From Luteimonas rhizosphaerae (lineage in GTDB: Bacteria; Pseudomonadota; Gammaproteobacteria; Xanthomonadales; Xanthomonadaceae), in contig NZ_NRQR01000005.1 in the NCBI RefSeq assembly GCF_002849595.1, positions 1 to 64,000 on the forward strand: a stretch of 64,000 bases of DNA, written 5' to 3'. This document shows, in pieces, positions 1-8,652 of the stretch. The notes beneath the pieces were generated by a model, which had not been told where the DNA came from, did not search any database, and saw nothing but the letters and a program-made list of their open reading frames with translations. Every line of letters starts with the position of its first letter. Position 1 is the stretch's first letter. A program made the position numbers and the translations under genes.

Positions 1-63
1 TCGTTTTCGGTTTTCGAGGTGTTCCGAAGTGGGACGCTGGGGCCTTGGGCTGTGAGCGAAATG

Positions 64-110
64 CGCCCTCACCCCAGCCCCTCGGGGTAGAGGGGTTGGG
101 GGGAGGGCGC
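64..110. repeat. Intergenic palindromic repeat (REP-like, CCCTCACCCC family)
   Basis: GC-rich imperfect palindrome that opens with CGCCCTCACCCCAGCCCCTC and closes with GGGAGGGCG. The segment at 81-95 is the exact reverse complement of 561-575, and the opening is shared, with one mismatch, with the copy at 547. A related hairpin lies at 17025. Such elements are frequent between genes in xanthomonads. The function is unknown; some act as transcript ends. Confidence 0.6.
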
Positions 111-210
111 TCTCTGCGGCATTCGGTGACGGAAGCCAAGGACGTTCTCCGAGCGCATCCGCCCACAGACCTGCGCAAGCTCGGAAGCACGGCAGGACCG
201 GAGCGCACGG

Positions 211-630
211 ATGCGCAATCAGGCCAAGCAGCAGGTCGCGCGTGCATTGCGACAGGACATGACCGATGCCGAGCGCCTGCTCTGGTATCACTTGCGCAAC
301 AGACTGCCGGCCGAGGTGGAATTCCGGCGGCAGGCACCCGTGGGTCCGTTCGTCGTGGATTTCCTCAGCGTCGACGCGCGCCTGGTCATCGAGATCGACG
401 GCAGCCAGCACAGTGCGCAGCTCGACGCGGCCCGAACGCGCTTCCTGGAGCGCCGCGGCCTGCGCGTGTTGCGGGTCTGGAACCACGACGTACTGGTGCG
501 AACGGAGCAGGTGCTGGAGGTGATCCACGCGGCGCTTCAGGACGGGCGCCCTCACCGCAGCCCCTCTACCCCGAGAGCGCCCGGTTCCGCCTGCGGGAGA
601 GCGGCTTCCCAGGCCCCGCTGGATCTCTGA
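211..630 (+). CDS. DUF559 domain protein (Vsr/restriction-endonuclease-like fold)
   Basis: A 139-residue protein. Residues 1-105 match the DUF559 family: an N-terminal helix with RQDMTDAERLLWYHLRN, then FRRQAPVGPFVVDF, then VIEIDGSQH and a closing RVLRVWNHDVL. DUF559 proteins are predicted to adopt the very-short-patch-repair endonuclease fold. The E-x-D-G segment near residues 61-64 fits the usual catalytic region, but activity and substrate are not established. The last 27 or so residues are rich in Ser, Pro, Arg and Ala and do not look like the family. They are encoded by the palindromic repeat starting at 547, so the natural stop was probably lost or displaced by the repeat. The gene is alone, flanked by repeat copies. 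Confidence 0.75.
   Translation: MRNQAKQQVARALRQDMTDAERLLWYHLRNRLPAEVEFRRQAPVGPFVVDFLSVDARLVIEIDGSQHSAQLDAARTRFLERRGLRVLRVWNHDVLVRTEQVLEVIHAALQDGRPHRSPSTPRAPGSACGRAASQAPLDL
547..579. repeat. REP-like repeat copy inside the 3' end of the DUF559 gene
   Basis: Begins CGCCCTCACCGCAGCCCCTC, matching the copy at 64 with one mismatch. Bases 561-575 are the exact reverse complement of 81-95. The copy lies within the reading frame of the DUF559 gene and is translated into its atypical tail. Confidence 0.6.
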
Positions 631-817
631 CGAGGTGCGCGGCTCACGTCCTTCTCGCGCCTACGGGAGATGGGCTTGAGTGAGGGCGTTTTCCCAGTTT
701 TCGACCGCCGGCGCCAGCGGTGAAGTGGTCGATGGTGGCGGACAGATCGCGCGCGGGCGCTTCCACACGGCACCTTGGTATTGCGGGAGCAGCCCACCGC
801 TGCACCGCGCCCCGTTC

Positions 818-826
818 TGGAATAAT
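818..826 (+). promoter_or_regulatory. Candidate extended -10 upstream of nadE
   Basis: TGGAATAAT, an extended -10 form (TGn followed by an AT-rich hexamer), stands out in very GC-rich DNA 72 nt before the nadE start. No convincing -35 was seen. The remaining sequence from 631 to 898 holds no supported gene. Confidence 0.35.
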
Positions 827-898
827 GCAGGCGCACGCCCGGTCGCCTGGCGTCGGATGTGCGCCCCCACCGCATCCTGCAAGGAACCGGCGACGCCG

Positions 899-2563
899 AT
901 GACCGATCCCACACGTTCCCTTCGCATCGCGCTCGCGCAGTTCGATTTCCCGGTCGGCGCGGTCGACTCGAACGCCGAGCGCATCGCCGCGATGATCGTC
1001 GAGGCGCGCGACGAATACGCCGCCGATATCGTCGTCTTCCCGGAACTGGCCATCAGTGGCTACCCGCCGGAGGACCTGTTGATGCGGCCGGCCTTCCTCA
1101 TCGATTGTGAGACCGCGCTAATGCAGGTGGCCAAGGACGTGCGCGGCATCGTCGCGATCGTTGGCTGGCCGGAGTCCGCCGGCAGCGTGCTGTACAACTC
1201 GGCCAGCGTGCTGCGCGACGGCAAGGTCGAGCGCACCTACCGCAAGCGCGAGCTGCCGAACTACAACGTGTTCGACGAGCGCCGCTATTTCCATGTCGAT
1301 CCCGACGGCGGCTCGTGCGTCTTCGACGTCAAGGGCGTGCCGGTCGGCCTGGTGATCTGCGAGGACCTGTGGTTTCCCGAGCCGCTGCACGACACCGCCC
1401 GGGAAGGCGCCGAGCTCGTCCTCGTGCCCAACGCGTCGCCCTACGAGCGCGGCAAGCACCGCCAGCGCGACGCGCTGCTGGCCGAGCGCACCCGCGAGAA
1501 CAACGTCGCGCTGGCCTACGTCAACGTCGTCGGCGGGCAGGACGCGCTGGTGTTCGACGGCGCCTCGGTCGTCGCCGATGCCGACGGCACCGTGCACCCG
1601 GCCGCGGTCGCATTCGACGACCAGTGGCTGGTGGTCGACTACGACGTCGCGTCGCGCAGGTTCGCACCGCTGGTGTGGGTCGACGACGGCGACGAGAGCA
1701 TGGACGCGCTGGCATGGCGGGCGGTCGTGCGCGGCGTACGCGACTACTGCCGCAAGAACGGCTTCAGCAAGACCTGGGTCGGCCTGTCGGGCGGTATCGA
1801 CTCGTCCGTGGTACTGGCGATGGCGGTCGATGCGCTGGGCGCCGACAACGTCACCGCGGTGCGCATGCCTTCGCGCTACACCGCGGACCTCAGCAACGAT
1901 CTCGCCGCCGTCCAGTGCGAATCCCTCGGGGTGCGCATGCTGACGATCCCGATCGAAGCGCCGTTCCAGGGCTTTCTCGACACGCTGGCCGAGGCCTTCG
2001 CGGGCACGGCGTCCGACACCGCCGAAGAGAACCTGCAGTCGCGCACCCGCGGCGCGATCATGATGGCGCTGTCGAACAAGCACGGTGGCCTGCTGCTGAC
2101 GACCGGCAACAAGAGCGAGTACGCGGTCGGCTACGCGACGATCTACGGCGACATGTGCGGCGGCTACGCGCCGATCAAGGATCTCTACAAGACCGAGGTC
2201 TTCGGCCTGGCGAAGTGGCGCAACACCGTCGGCGGCGTGCCGCCGGGCGCCTCGGGCGGCGTGATCCCGCCGGCGGTCATCAGCCGACCGCCGTCGGCGG
2301 AACTGCGCGCGAACCAGCTCGACCAGGATTCGCTGCCGCCCTACGACGTGCTCGACGGCATCCTGCGGCGCTTCGTCGACCAGGAGGAATCGCGCGACGA
2401 GATCGTCGCGGCCGGATTCGATGCCCAGGTCGTCGACCGCATGCTGCGCCTGGTGCGGGTCAACGAATGGAAGCGCCACCAGGCCGCGCCCGGACCGAAG
2501 ATCTCGCGGCGCGCGTTCGGTCGCGAACGGCGTTATCCGATCAGCAACCGCTATCCCGGCTGA
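899..2563 (+). CDS. nadE: Glutamine-dependent NAD+ synthetase
   Basis: Converts nicotinic acid adenine dinucleotide to NAD+ using ATP and glutamine, in the cytoplasm, as the last step of NAD synthesis. The 554 residues form two domains. Residues 5-270 are a nitrilase-type glutaminase with the expected triad: Glu49 in FPELAISGYPPEDL, Lys116 in YRKRELPNYNVF and Cys154 in VICEDLWFP. Residues 275-540 are the synthetase domain, with the ATP-pyrophosphatase loop SGGIDSS at 297-303. The length is normal for this two-domain class. The frame stays open upstream, but the ATG at 899 is preferred because AAGGAA lies at 881-886 and homology begins there. The gene stands alone, with a gap of 137 nt to the next gene. 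Confidence 0.96.
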   Translation: MTDPTRSLRIALAQFDFPVGAVDSNAERIAAMIVEARDEYAADIVVFPELAISGYPPEDLLMRPAFLIDCETALMQVAKDVRGIVAIVGWPESAGSVLYNSASVLRDGKVERTYRKRELPNYNVFDERRYFHVDPDGGSCVFDVKGVPVGLVICEDLWFPEPLHDTAREGAELVLVPNASPYERGKHRQRDALLAERTRENNVALAYVNVVGGQDALVFDGASVVADADGTVHPAAVAFDDQWLVVDYDVASRRFAPLVWVDDGDESMDALAWRAVVRGVRDYCRKNGFSKTWVGLSGGIDSSVVLAMAVDALGADNVTAVRMPSRYTADLSNDLAAVQCESLGVRMLTIPIEAPFQGFLDTLAEAFAGTASDTAEENLQSRTRGAIMMALSNKHGGLLLTTGNKSEYAVGYATIYGDMCGGYAPIKDLYKTEVFGLAKWRNTVGGVPPGASGGVIPPAVISRPPSAELRANQLDQDSLPPYDVLDGILRRFVDQEESRDEIVAAGFDAQVVDRMLRLVRVNEWKRHQAAPGPKISRRAFGRERRYPISNRYPG

Positions 2564-2700
2564 CGCCCCGGGACGCGTGGCGTCGCGGATCCGCGGCGCC
2601 CCGCGCCGACGCCGCGTTGGCTCGCCGCCGGCGCGACGGGTGTGCATGGCAGCCGCTTTCGGCATGATGGCCGCCGGTTGCTCACGAGATCAGGTACGAC

Positions 2701-3609
2701 ATGGCACGCAAAGCGAAATCTTCCCGGCAGCGCGCGGCCGCGGCTGCCGCCGGTCCACGCGACGGGCAGCCTGCGGCGCGTCGGGCGCCGCGCAGGCGCG
2801 GCCCGGCTGCACGCGTGCCCTTCGTGCTCGCGGTGCTCGGCATGCTGGTCACCGGCTATCTGACGCTGCTCGCGGGCACCCGCGGCGAAGCGGCGTTCTG
2901 CAGCGCGGGCAGCGGCTGCGACGTGGTCCAGGACAGCGCGTGGTCGCTGTTCCTCGGCGTACCGGTCGCGCTGTGGGGATTCGGCCTCTACGCGGTGCTG
3001 GCGTTCACCGCGTGGCGCAGCGGCACTGCGCTCGCGGGCTGGCGGCGGATGTGGCGCCTGTCGCTGCTCGGCGTGGCGGTCAGCGTCTATCTCACCCTGG
3101 CCGGCGCGCTGGCCCTGCAGGCGTGGTGCATCTGGTGCGTCGCGTCGCTGCTCATCATCAGTGCGCTGTTCGTGCTGCTGAGCCTGCGCCGGCCGACCAA
3201 CGCGCCGGGCGTCGCGCGGCGGCCCTGGCACGTCGGCAACGCGCTGCTCGTCGTCGGCGTGGTCGCCGCGTTGCACGTCTCGGCCGCGGGCCTGCTGCAG
3301 CGGCCGGAGTCGCCGCGCGTCGTCGCTCTGGTCCAGCATCTCAACGACACCGGCGTGCAGTACTACGGCGCCTCGTGGTGCACCAACTGCCGGCGCCAGC
3401 TGCGTCTGTTCGGGCCGTCCGCCGACCGGCTGCCCTACATCGAATGCGCCCCGAACGGCCGCAACGGCGCGACCGCGTTCGAATGCTCCAGTGCCGGCAT
3501 CAACGCGTATCCGACGTGGGTCATCAACGGCGAGCATTTCAGCGAGGTGCTGGAACCCGAGCGGATCGCCGAGCTCAGCGGGTTCGATTGGGACGCCACG
3601 GCGCGGTGA
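2701..3609 (+). CDS. VKOR-family disulfide oxidoreductase fused to a thioredoxin-like domain
   Basis: Inner-membrane protein of 302 residues. After a basic, cytosolic N-terminus (1-38) come four or five membrane segments typical of vitamin K epoxide reductase homologues. They carry Cys67 and Cys73 in the first loop and the quinone-proximal pair Cys143/Cys146 in WCIWC. A periplasmic thioredoxin-like domain (about 205-302) follows, with the redox motif WCTNC (Cys227/Cys230). Bacterial VKOR homologues of this form re-oxidise disulfide-forming partners using quinone, taking the role of DsbB, and the fused domain is the expected natural partner. The specific substrates here are inferred only. The ATG at 2701 has a weak CAGG upstream. 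There is no operon partner. Confidence 0.88.
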   Translation: MARKAKSSRQRAAAAAAGPRDGQPAARRAPRRRGPAARVPFVLAVLGMLVTGYLTLLAGTRGEAAFCSAGSGCDVVQDSAWSLFLGVPVALWGFGLYAVLAFTAWRSGTALAGWRRMWRLSLLGVAVSVYLTLAGALALQAWCIWCVASLLIISALFVLLSLRRPTNAPGVARRPWHVGNALLVVGVVAALHVSAAGLLQRPESPRVVALVQHLNDTGVQYYGASWCTNCRRQLRLFGPSADRLPYIECAPNGRNGATAFECSSAGINAYPTWVINGEHFSEVLEPERIAELSGFDWDATAR

Positions 3610-3782
3610 GGCGGACGCGGGTTGCCGATTCGACGCCGGAGAGATTGCGCACGCCGAAGATCCGCGACGCCACTGCGGGATGACGCGTCTCCCGCGCGAG
3701 AGTGTCGTTACCGCAACAGCTGTTCGAGACGCCCGGTCTTTTGCAACGAATGGCGGCGTGACGCACGGCGCTTTGAGATCCC

Positions 3783-3807
3783 CTGCAGGAGTGCGCTCGC
3801 GCGCGAC
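3783..3807 (+). repeat. REP-like element, copy 1 (GGAGTGCGCTCGCGCGCGAC type)
   Basis: Reads CTGCAGGAGTGCGCTCGCGC and continues GCGAC. It matches the reverse complement of 4010-4034 at 21 of 25 positions and the reverse complement of 49288-49311 at about 20 of 24. The invariant core is CGCTCGCGCG or a close variant. Confidence 0.6.
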
Positions 3808-4009
3808 CGCGGTGCCAGCGCACCACGGCCGTGTATCGCGGTAAGCCGGGCCGCAGCGAAGTTCCCGGAGGATTCTGGTGCGGGCCTGCGCGGCCCGTCG
3901 CGAGCGTGGCGCGCGCAGCGCCGGCTGTCGATTGCCTCTGGCCTATCTCGCCAGCATGGCGCGAGCGAGCACCGCGGCGGCGCTCGCTTCGCGTGTGCCG
4001 GGACGTCCT

Positions 4010-4034
4010 GTCGCGCGCGAGCGTGCTACTGCAA
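4010..4034 (-). repeat. REP-like element, copy 2, inverted relative to copy 1
   Basis: On the minus strand it reads TTGCAGTAGCACGCTCGCGC and continues GCGAC. It pairs with the copy at 3783 as an inverted repeat and could fold into a long hairpin in transcripts crossing the region. Confidence 0.6.
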
Positions 4035-4110
4035 GGAAGTTTTTGCAGGCTGCCGGCGCGCAAGACGTGATCGCCTCCCACGTCGACGTTCTCCACGCAC
4101 GATGCCGCAA

Positions 4111-4139
4111 ACGAAAACGCCGCCCGGTGGGCGGCGTTT
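4111..4139 (-). terminator. Rho-independent terminator of bamD
   Basis: A perfect 11-bp stem (4115-4125 with 4129-4139) and a 3-nt loop. Read on the minus strand it ends in TTTTCGTTT, the U-rich tail expected after bamD. Confidence 0.85.
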
Positions 4140-4160
4140 CCAGACGATCCGGGCCTGCGA

Positions 4161-5021
4161 TCAGTCGGTATTGTCGATCGCGGTCCGCTCGGTCGCGAAC
4201 GGGTTCAGGCGACGGACCATCCAGGGTTCGTTCGGCCAGTCGCCGGCGAGATACGGATGGTCGGGCTCGTTCTGCGCCAGCACCCGGCGGGCGTCGGTCG
4301 CGAGGGTCTCGTTGCCGAGCGCGGTATACGCCGAAGCGAGCAGGGCGACGGCGTCGTTCTGGTATTCGCTCTGCGGATACGTCTCCAGCAGGTAGGTCGC
4401 GCGCTCGGCGGCGGCGACGTAGGCCTCGCGCCGCAGGTAGTACAGGCCGGTCTCGATCTCGTGGCGCGCGAACATGTTGCGCAGCGCGACCATGCGCTGG
4501 CGCGCCTCGGCGGCGTAGCGGCTGTTCGGATAGCGGTCGGTCACGGTGCGGAAGTCGGAGTACGCCTGGTTCGGCGACGCCAGGTCGCGGCGGCTCGCGT
4601 CCAGGCTCCATACGCGCTGCAGGAACACCGTGTCGCGGCTGGAATTGGTCAGGCCGCGCAGGTAGTACATGTAGGGGATGTTGGCGTGGGTCGGATAGGT
4701 GCGGATGAAGCGGTCGATGCCGGAGATCGCTTCCTCGTTGTTGCCCATCTTGTAGTTGGCGTACGCGGTTTCGATCAGCGCCTGCTCGGTGTACGGACCG
4801 TACGGGTACTGGGCGACCAGGCGACGGAACGTGTTCGCAGCGTTGCTCCAGTTGCCCATCCGCATCGAGTCGTGGCCCTTGTCGTAGAGCTCGACGGCGG
4901 GCACGCCCTCGTTGGCGTCGTCCTTCGTCGCACCGCGCATGCGCGCACAACCGGAGGTCACCAGGGCGACCAGCAACAGCACGAGCAGGACGCGGCGCGG
5001 CAAGGAATGGCGATGGGTCAT
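4161..5021 (-). CDS. bamD: Outer membrane assembly lipoprotein BamD
   Basis: Essential lipoprotein of the BAM complex, which folds beta-barrel proteins into the outer membrane. The protein has 286 residues, with a signal peptide and lipobox ending at Cys25 (VTSGC). Helical TPR-like repeats follow, opening with [18 protein letters not shown] and containing [20 protein letters not shown], which are characteristic of BamD/ComL. The minus-strand frame stays open far upstream, but that part is the antisense of rluD. The ATG at 5021, directly ahead of the basic and hydrophobic signal, is the only sensible start. The gene is divergent from rluD with a 90-nt shared upstream region and is followed by a strong terminator. 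Confidence 0.95.
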   Translation of the reverse strand: MTHRHSLPRRVLLVLLLVALVTSGCARMRGATKDDANEGVPAVELYDKGHDSMRMGNWSNAANTFRRLVAQYPYGPYTEQALIETAYANYKMGNNEEAISGIDRFIRTYPTHANIPYMYYLRGLTNSSRDTVFLQRVWSLDASRRDLASPNQAYSDFRTVTDRYPNSRYAAEARQRMVALRNMFARHEIETGLYYLRREAYVAAAERATYLLETYPQSEYQNDAVALLASAYTALGNETLATDARRVLAQNEPDHPYLAGDWPNEPWMVRRLNPFATERTAIDNTD

Positions 5022-5052
5022 GGGGGCGGTGGGCGTTCTGGGCACGAAGGGC

Positions 5053-5062
5053 CGATAATACC
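5053..5062. promoter_or_regulatory. Candidate bidirectional -10 element between bamD and rluD
   Basis: CGATAATACC in otherwise GC-rich sequence. It gives GATAAT on the plus strand (toward rluD) and TATTAT on the minus strand (toward bamD, start 32 nt away). No clear -35 boxes were found. Its position in the divergent region is the main support. Confidence 0.35.
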
Positions 5063-5111
5063 AGTCCGGGCCAGCAACCCGCTTCCCACGCCTGAACCCG
5101 AGCCGTCCCGA

Positions 5112-6101
5112 ATGACCCATGACCTGCCAGACCTCGCCGACAACCGCGTCGCGACCGTTCCGGACGCCTCCGCCGGGCGTCGTTTCGACGTCGTGCTGGC
5201 GGAACTCTTCCCCCAGTTCTCGCGCTCCAAGCTGACGTCCTGGATCAAATCCGGCGAGGTCCTGCTCGACGGGCGCCAGCCGCGTCCGCGCGATGCCGTG
5301 GTCGGTGGCGAGACCATCCAGCTCAACGTGGTGCTCGACACCCAGACCAGCGCCGAGCCACAGGACATCCCGCTGTCGGTGCTGTACGAGGACGAGGCGG
5401 TGTTCGTCATCGACAAGCCCGCCGGGCTGGTCGTGCATCCCGGCGCCGGCAATCCGGACGGCACCCTGGTCAATGCGCTGCTGTTCCGCGATCCCTCGCT
5501 GTCGACCCTGCCGCGCGCGGGCATCGTGCACCGGCTGGACAAGGACACGTCCGGCGTCATGGTCGTGGCCCGCACGCTCGAAGCGCACACCTCGCTGGTC
5601 GCGCAGCTGTCGGCGCGCGACGTGCATCGCCAGTACGTCGCGGTGGTGCTCGGCGCGCTGGTGTCCGGCGGTACCGCCGATGCGCCGATCGACCGCCATC
5701 CCCGTGACCGCCTGCGCATGACCGTGCGCGAGGATGGCCGCGACGCGGTCACCCATTACCGCCTGCGCGAGCGCTTCCGTGCGCACACCGCGCTGGAGTG
5801 CCGGCTCGAGACCGGCCGCACGCACCAGATCCGCGTGCACATGATGCATCTGCGGCATCCGATCCTCGGCGATCCGATGTACGGCGGTGCGCTGAAGCTG
5901 CCCAAGGGCGCATCGGACGAACTGATCGCGACGCTGCGTGGCTTCAAGCGCCAGGCGCTGCACGCCGAGACGCTCGAGTTCCGCCATCCGGTCACCGGTG
6001 AGCCGGTCCGCTGCACCGCCCCGCTGCCCGCCGACATGCAGGCGCTGCTCGGCACGCTGCGTCGCGACAGCGCCGAGCACGCGGACCACGCGCGCCGGTG
6101 A
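5112..6101 (+). CDS. rluD: 23S rRNA pseudouridine synthase RluD
   Basis: Makes pseudouridines in helix 69 of 23S rRNA (positions 1911, 1915 and 1917 in E. coli). The protein has 329 residues: an S4 RNA-binding domain at about 22-70 ([20 protein letters not shown]) and the RluA-type catalytic domain, with the signature HRLDKDTSG containing the catalytic Asp143. Later blocks such as [13 protein letters not shown] and [11 protein letters not shown] are also intact. The start at 5112 precedes the family N-terminus [10 protein letters not shown]; the frame is open further upstream only as antisense of bamD. The stop overlaps the GTG of pgeF by 4 nt, so the two are translationally coupled, the same order as in E. 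coli. Confidence 0.95.
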   Translation: MTHDLPDLADNRVATVPDASAGRRFDVVLAELFPQFSRSKLTSWIKSGEVLLDGRQPRPRDAVVGGETIQLNVVLDTQTSAEPQDIPLSVLYEDEAVFVIDKPAGLVVHPGAGNPDGTLVNALLFRDPSLSTLPRAGIVHRLDKDTSGVMVVARTLEAHTSLVAQLSARDVHRQYVAVVLGALVSGGTADAPIDRHPRDRLRMTVREDGRDAVTHYRLRERFRAHTALECRLETGRTHQIRVHMMHLRHPILGDPMYGGALKLPKGASDELIATLRGFKRQALHAETLEFRHPVTGEPVRCTAPLPADMQALLGTLRRDSAEHADHARR

Positions 6102-6859
6102 GCGCGCTGCTGCACGCCGACTGGCCCGCGCCGCCGGGCGTGCATGCGCTGACGACCCTGCGACACGGCGCCGGCGTGTCGCCGCCGCCGTTCGATCGTT
6201 TCAACTTCGGCAATACCGGTCCCGATGGCGATGCACCGGCGAACGTCGTGGCCAACCGGGCGGCGCTGGTCGAGATCGCCGCGCTGCCGGCGCCGGCGCA
6301 CTGGCTCCGCCAGGTGCACGGCACCGGCGTACAGCGGTTCGCGGCGCCGGCACGGCCCGACGCCGTGCCGGTCGAAGCCGACGCGTCCGTGACCTCGGTG
6401 CCCGGCGTCGTGCTGGCGATCCTCACCGCGGACTGCCTGCCGGTCGTCTTCGCCGCGCGCGACGGGAGCGAGATCGCCGCCGCCCATGCAGGTTGGCGCG
6501 GCCTGGCCGCGGGCGTTCTGGAGCGCACGGTCGCGGGGATGACGGCGTCGAGCGATGCCCTGATCGCCTGGTTCGGTCCCGCGGCGGGGGCGCAGGCCTA
6601 CGAGATCGGGCGCGAGGTCTTCGACGCGTGCACGGCCGACGATCCCGATGCCGTCGCGGCCTTCGCACCAACGCGGCCCGGCCATTGGCGGGTGGATCTC
6701 TACGCGCTGGCGCGACGCCGCCTGGCGGCGGCGGGCATGGACCCGACGGCGATCCACGGCGGCGAGCGCTGCACGATCCGCGAGCCCGAGGCGTTCTTCT
6801 CCCATCGTCGCGACGCGAGGACCGGCCGGCTCGCGACGCTGGCATGGATCGAGCGCTAG
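6098..6859 (+). CDS. pgeF: Peptidoglycan editing factor PgeF (YfiH, laccase-domain family)
   Basis: Homologue of YfiH/PgeF, a cytosolic enzyme reported to hydrolyse wrongly built UDP-MurNAc-L-Ser and so keep L-Ala in the stem peptide. Members were earlier called polyphenol oxidases, and related proteins act on purine nucleosides. The protein has 253 residues. The conserved metal and active-site residues are present: His74 in RQVHGTGV, Cys113 in LTADCLPVV and His130 in AAHAGWRG. The C-terminal [17 protein letters not shown] block is also typical. It starts with GTG at 6098, overlapping the rluD stop (GTGA), and is convergent with the symporter gene 10 nt away. Confidence 0.93.
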   Translation: MSALLHADWPAPPGVHALTTLRHGAGVSPPPFDRFNFGNTGPDGDAPANVVANRAALVEIAALPAPAHWLRQVHGTGVQRFAAPARPDAVPVEADASVTSVPGVVLAILTADCLPVVFAARDGSEIAAAHAGWRGLAAGVLERTVAGMTASSDALIAWFGPAAGAQAYEIGREVFDACTADDPDAVAAFAPTRPGHWRVDLYALARRRLAAAGMDPTAIHGGERCTIREPEAFFSHRRDARTGRLATLAWIER

Positions 6860-6869
6860 CCGGTACCGG

Positions 6870-8429
6870 TCAGCGCAACACCACCAGGATGGTCGCGGTC
6901 AGCGTCAGCACCTGGGCGATGCCGACCACCACGTCGCGCGGCAGATGCGCCACGCCGGGCCGCGCGGTTTCGAGGATCACGGCCGCCTCGTGGCCGGGGG
7001 CATCGCGCGCGGCGAGGCGCCACATCCAGAACGTGGTGAACAGGGCGGTGGCGGCGAACAGCACGCCGCCGACGATGCTGAAGTGGATGCCCAGACCGAC
7101 GGTCTCGTAGAGCACGAACAGCAGCGCGCTCAGCCCGTGGCCGCAGGCCAGGCCGCGCAAAGCGGCCGAGGCGCCGAGGCGCGGCACCCACAGGCCCATC
7201 AGGAAGGTCGCGACCAGCGGCGAGGCCACGAACGCGAACACCTGCTGCAGATAGGCCCAGAGGCCGGAGAAGTGCTGGATCATCGGCGCCCACGCCGCGG
7301 CGAGCAGGGCGATGCAGACCGTGGCGACGCGCCCGGTCCAGGCCAGCTGTTGCGGCGTCCAGTGCGGGCGCGCGGGTTGCACGAAGTCGAGCGTCAGCAG
7401 CGTCGCCGAGGAATTGAGGGTCGAGGAGATCGTCGACATCAGCGCGGCGATCAGACCCGCGACGATCAGGCCGGCGAGGCCGATCGGCGCGAACGTGGTC
7501 ACCATCGCCGGGAACGCCTGGTCGGGATGCGCCAGGTCCGGGAGCAGCACGGTCGCCATCGCGCCGGGAATCGTCATCAGGAAGATCGGCAGCAGCTTCA
7601 GCATGGCCGCGATCACCGCGCCGCGACTCGCGGCGTCGATGTCGCGCGCCGCCAGCACGCGCTGGATCACGTACTGGTTCATGGTCCAGTAGTAGAAACC
7701 GACGATCGGCACGCCGGTGATCAGGCCCAGCCACGGCAGGCCGGGATCGTCGAGCGGGCGGATCAGCGACAACTTGGCCGGATCGACCTGGGCGACGACA
7801 TTGCCCCAGCTGTAGTCGAACTTGCCGAAGACGATGACCGTCAGCATCGCCGCGCCGGCGAGCAGCACGGCGGCCTGCAGCAGATCGGTGTAGACCGCGG
7901 CGCGCAGGCCGCCGCAGGCGGTGTAGAGCGCGGTGAACAGCGCGATGCCAAGGCACACCGACCACATTTCGAGGTCCGGCACGAAGGTCGTGACGATCAG
8001 GCCGCCGGCATAGAGCGTGCCCGCCGTGTCGAGCACCAGCGACAGGAACAGCGTGACGATCGACAGGTACTTGCGCATCCGCGAATCGAAGCGGCGCCCC
8101 ATCAGTTCGGGCATCGTCGACACGCGCGTGCGCAGCAGCACGGGCAGCACGAAGATCGCGGTGAAGACCAGCACCAGGCCGGCCATCCATTCGTAGTTCG
8201 CCGCCGAAATGCCGGTGCTGTAGGCCGCGCCGGGCAGTCCGATCAGCGTATCGGACGAGATGTTGGACGCGAACAGCGACACGCCGATCGCGATCGGGCC
8301 GAGCGAGCGGCCGGCCAGGAACAGCTCGTCCGAACTCGCGCGGCGCCGGGTCGCGGAGAAGCCGATGATGGCCGTCAGCACGAAATACGCCGCGATGACG
8401 GCGTAATCGATCGTCGTGAGTTGCCCCAT
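6870..8429 (-). CDS. Sodium:solute symporter family (SSS) transporter
   Basis: Inner-membrane Na+-coupled transporter of 519 residues with about 13-14 hydrophobic segments. SSS features include the N-terminal DYAVIAAYFVLTAIIGF helix, FLAGRSLGPIAIGVSLFASNIS near residue 40 and a GLIAALMSTISSTLNSSAT segment that fits the second Na+-binding helix region. The closest groups are sugar (SGLT) or sialic-acid type symporters, but the substrate cannot be told from the sequence. It lies 223 nt downstream of, and in the same direction as, a TonB-dependent receptor, so a shared substrate crossing both membranes is plausible. The 8430-8652 gap shows no gene or clear hairpin. Confidence 0.88.
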   Translation of the reverse strand: MGQLTTIDYAVIAAYFVLTAIIGFSATRRRASSDELFLAGRSLGPIAIGVSLFASNISSDTLIGLPGAAYSTGISAANYEWMAGLVLVFTAIFVLPVLLRTRVSTMPELMGRRFDSRMRKYLSIVTLFLSLVLDTAGTLYAGGLIVTTFVPDLEMWSVCLGIALFTALYTACGGLRAAVYTDLLQAAVLLAGAAMLTVIVFGKFDYSWGNVVAQVDPAKLSLIRPLDDPGLPWLGLITGVPIVGFYYWTMNQYVIQRVLAARDIDAASRGAVIAAMLKLLPIFLMTIPGAMATVLLPDLAHPDQAFPAMVTTFAPIGLAGLIVAGLIAALMSTISSTLNSSATLLTLDFVQPARPHWTPQQLAWTGRVATVCIALLAAAWAPMIQHFSGLWAYLQQVFAFVASPLVATFLMGLWVPRLGASAALRGLACGHGLSALLFVLYETVGLGIHFSIVGGVLFAATALFTTFWMWRLAARDAPGHEAAVILETARPGVAHLPRDVVVGIAQVLTLTATILVVLR

Positions 8430-8652
8430 TGCCCCGCAGTGCGTGTTCCGGACGAAGCGCTACACGGAAACACAGGCATGCACGGCGATGCAAACGCGCG
8501 GCGCGGCGGCGGCGCTGCGATCGCCCGCTCGCGGCGCGCGCGTCCCGCACGGGAACGACGCTGCGGCTGCGATCCCGCCGCGCCGCATGCGCTCGTGTCC
8601 TGCAACGCCGGCGGCCGCATCGTTGTCGTGCGGTGCCGGCGTGCGCGCCGGA

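Larger units (their letters stand above)
3610..4110. other. Gene-free region with an inverted pair of short repeats
   Basis: About 500 nt between the VKOR gene and the bamD terminator. I find no supported gene: the open frames here have no recognisable protein features. The region holds two copies of a 25-nt repeat in opposite orientation (3783-3807 and 4010-4034), some 200 nt apart, with further GC-rich self-complementary sequence between them. This is typical of a REP or BIME-like mosaic. Confidence 0.5.

Noticed and set aside
4161-6089. A single 642-residue protein on the minus strand starting inside rluD
   Set aside because: Only the last 286 residues are BamD, beginning with its own signal peptide at 5021; the rest is antisense of rluD.
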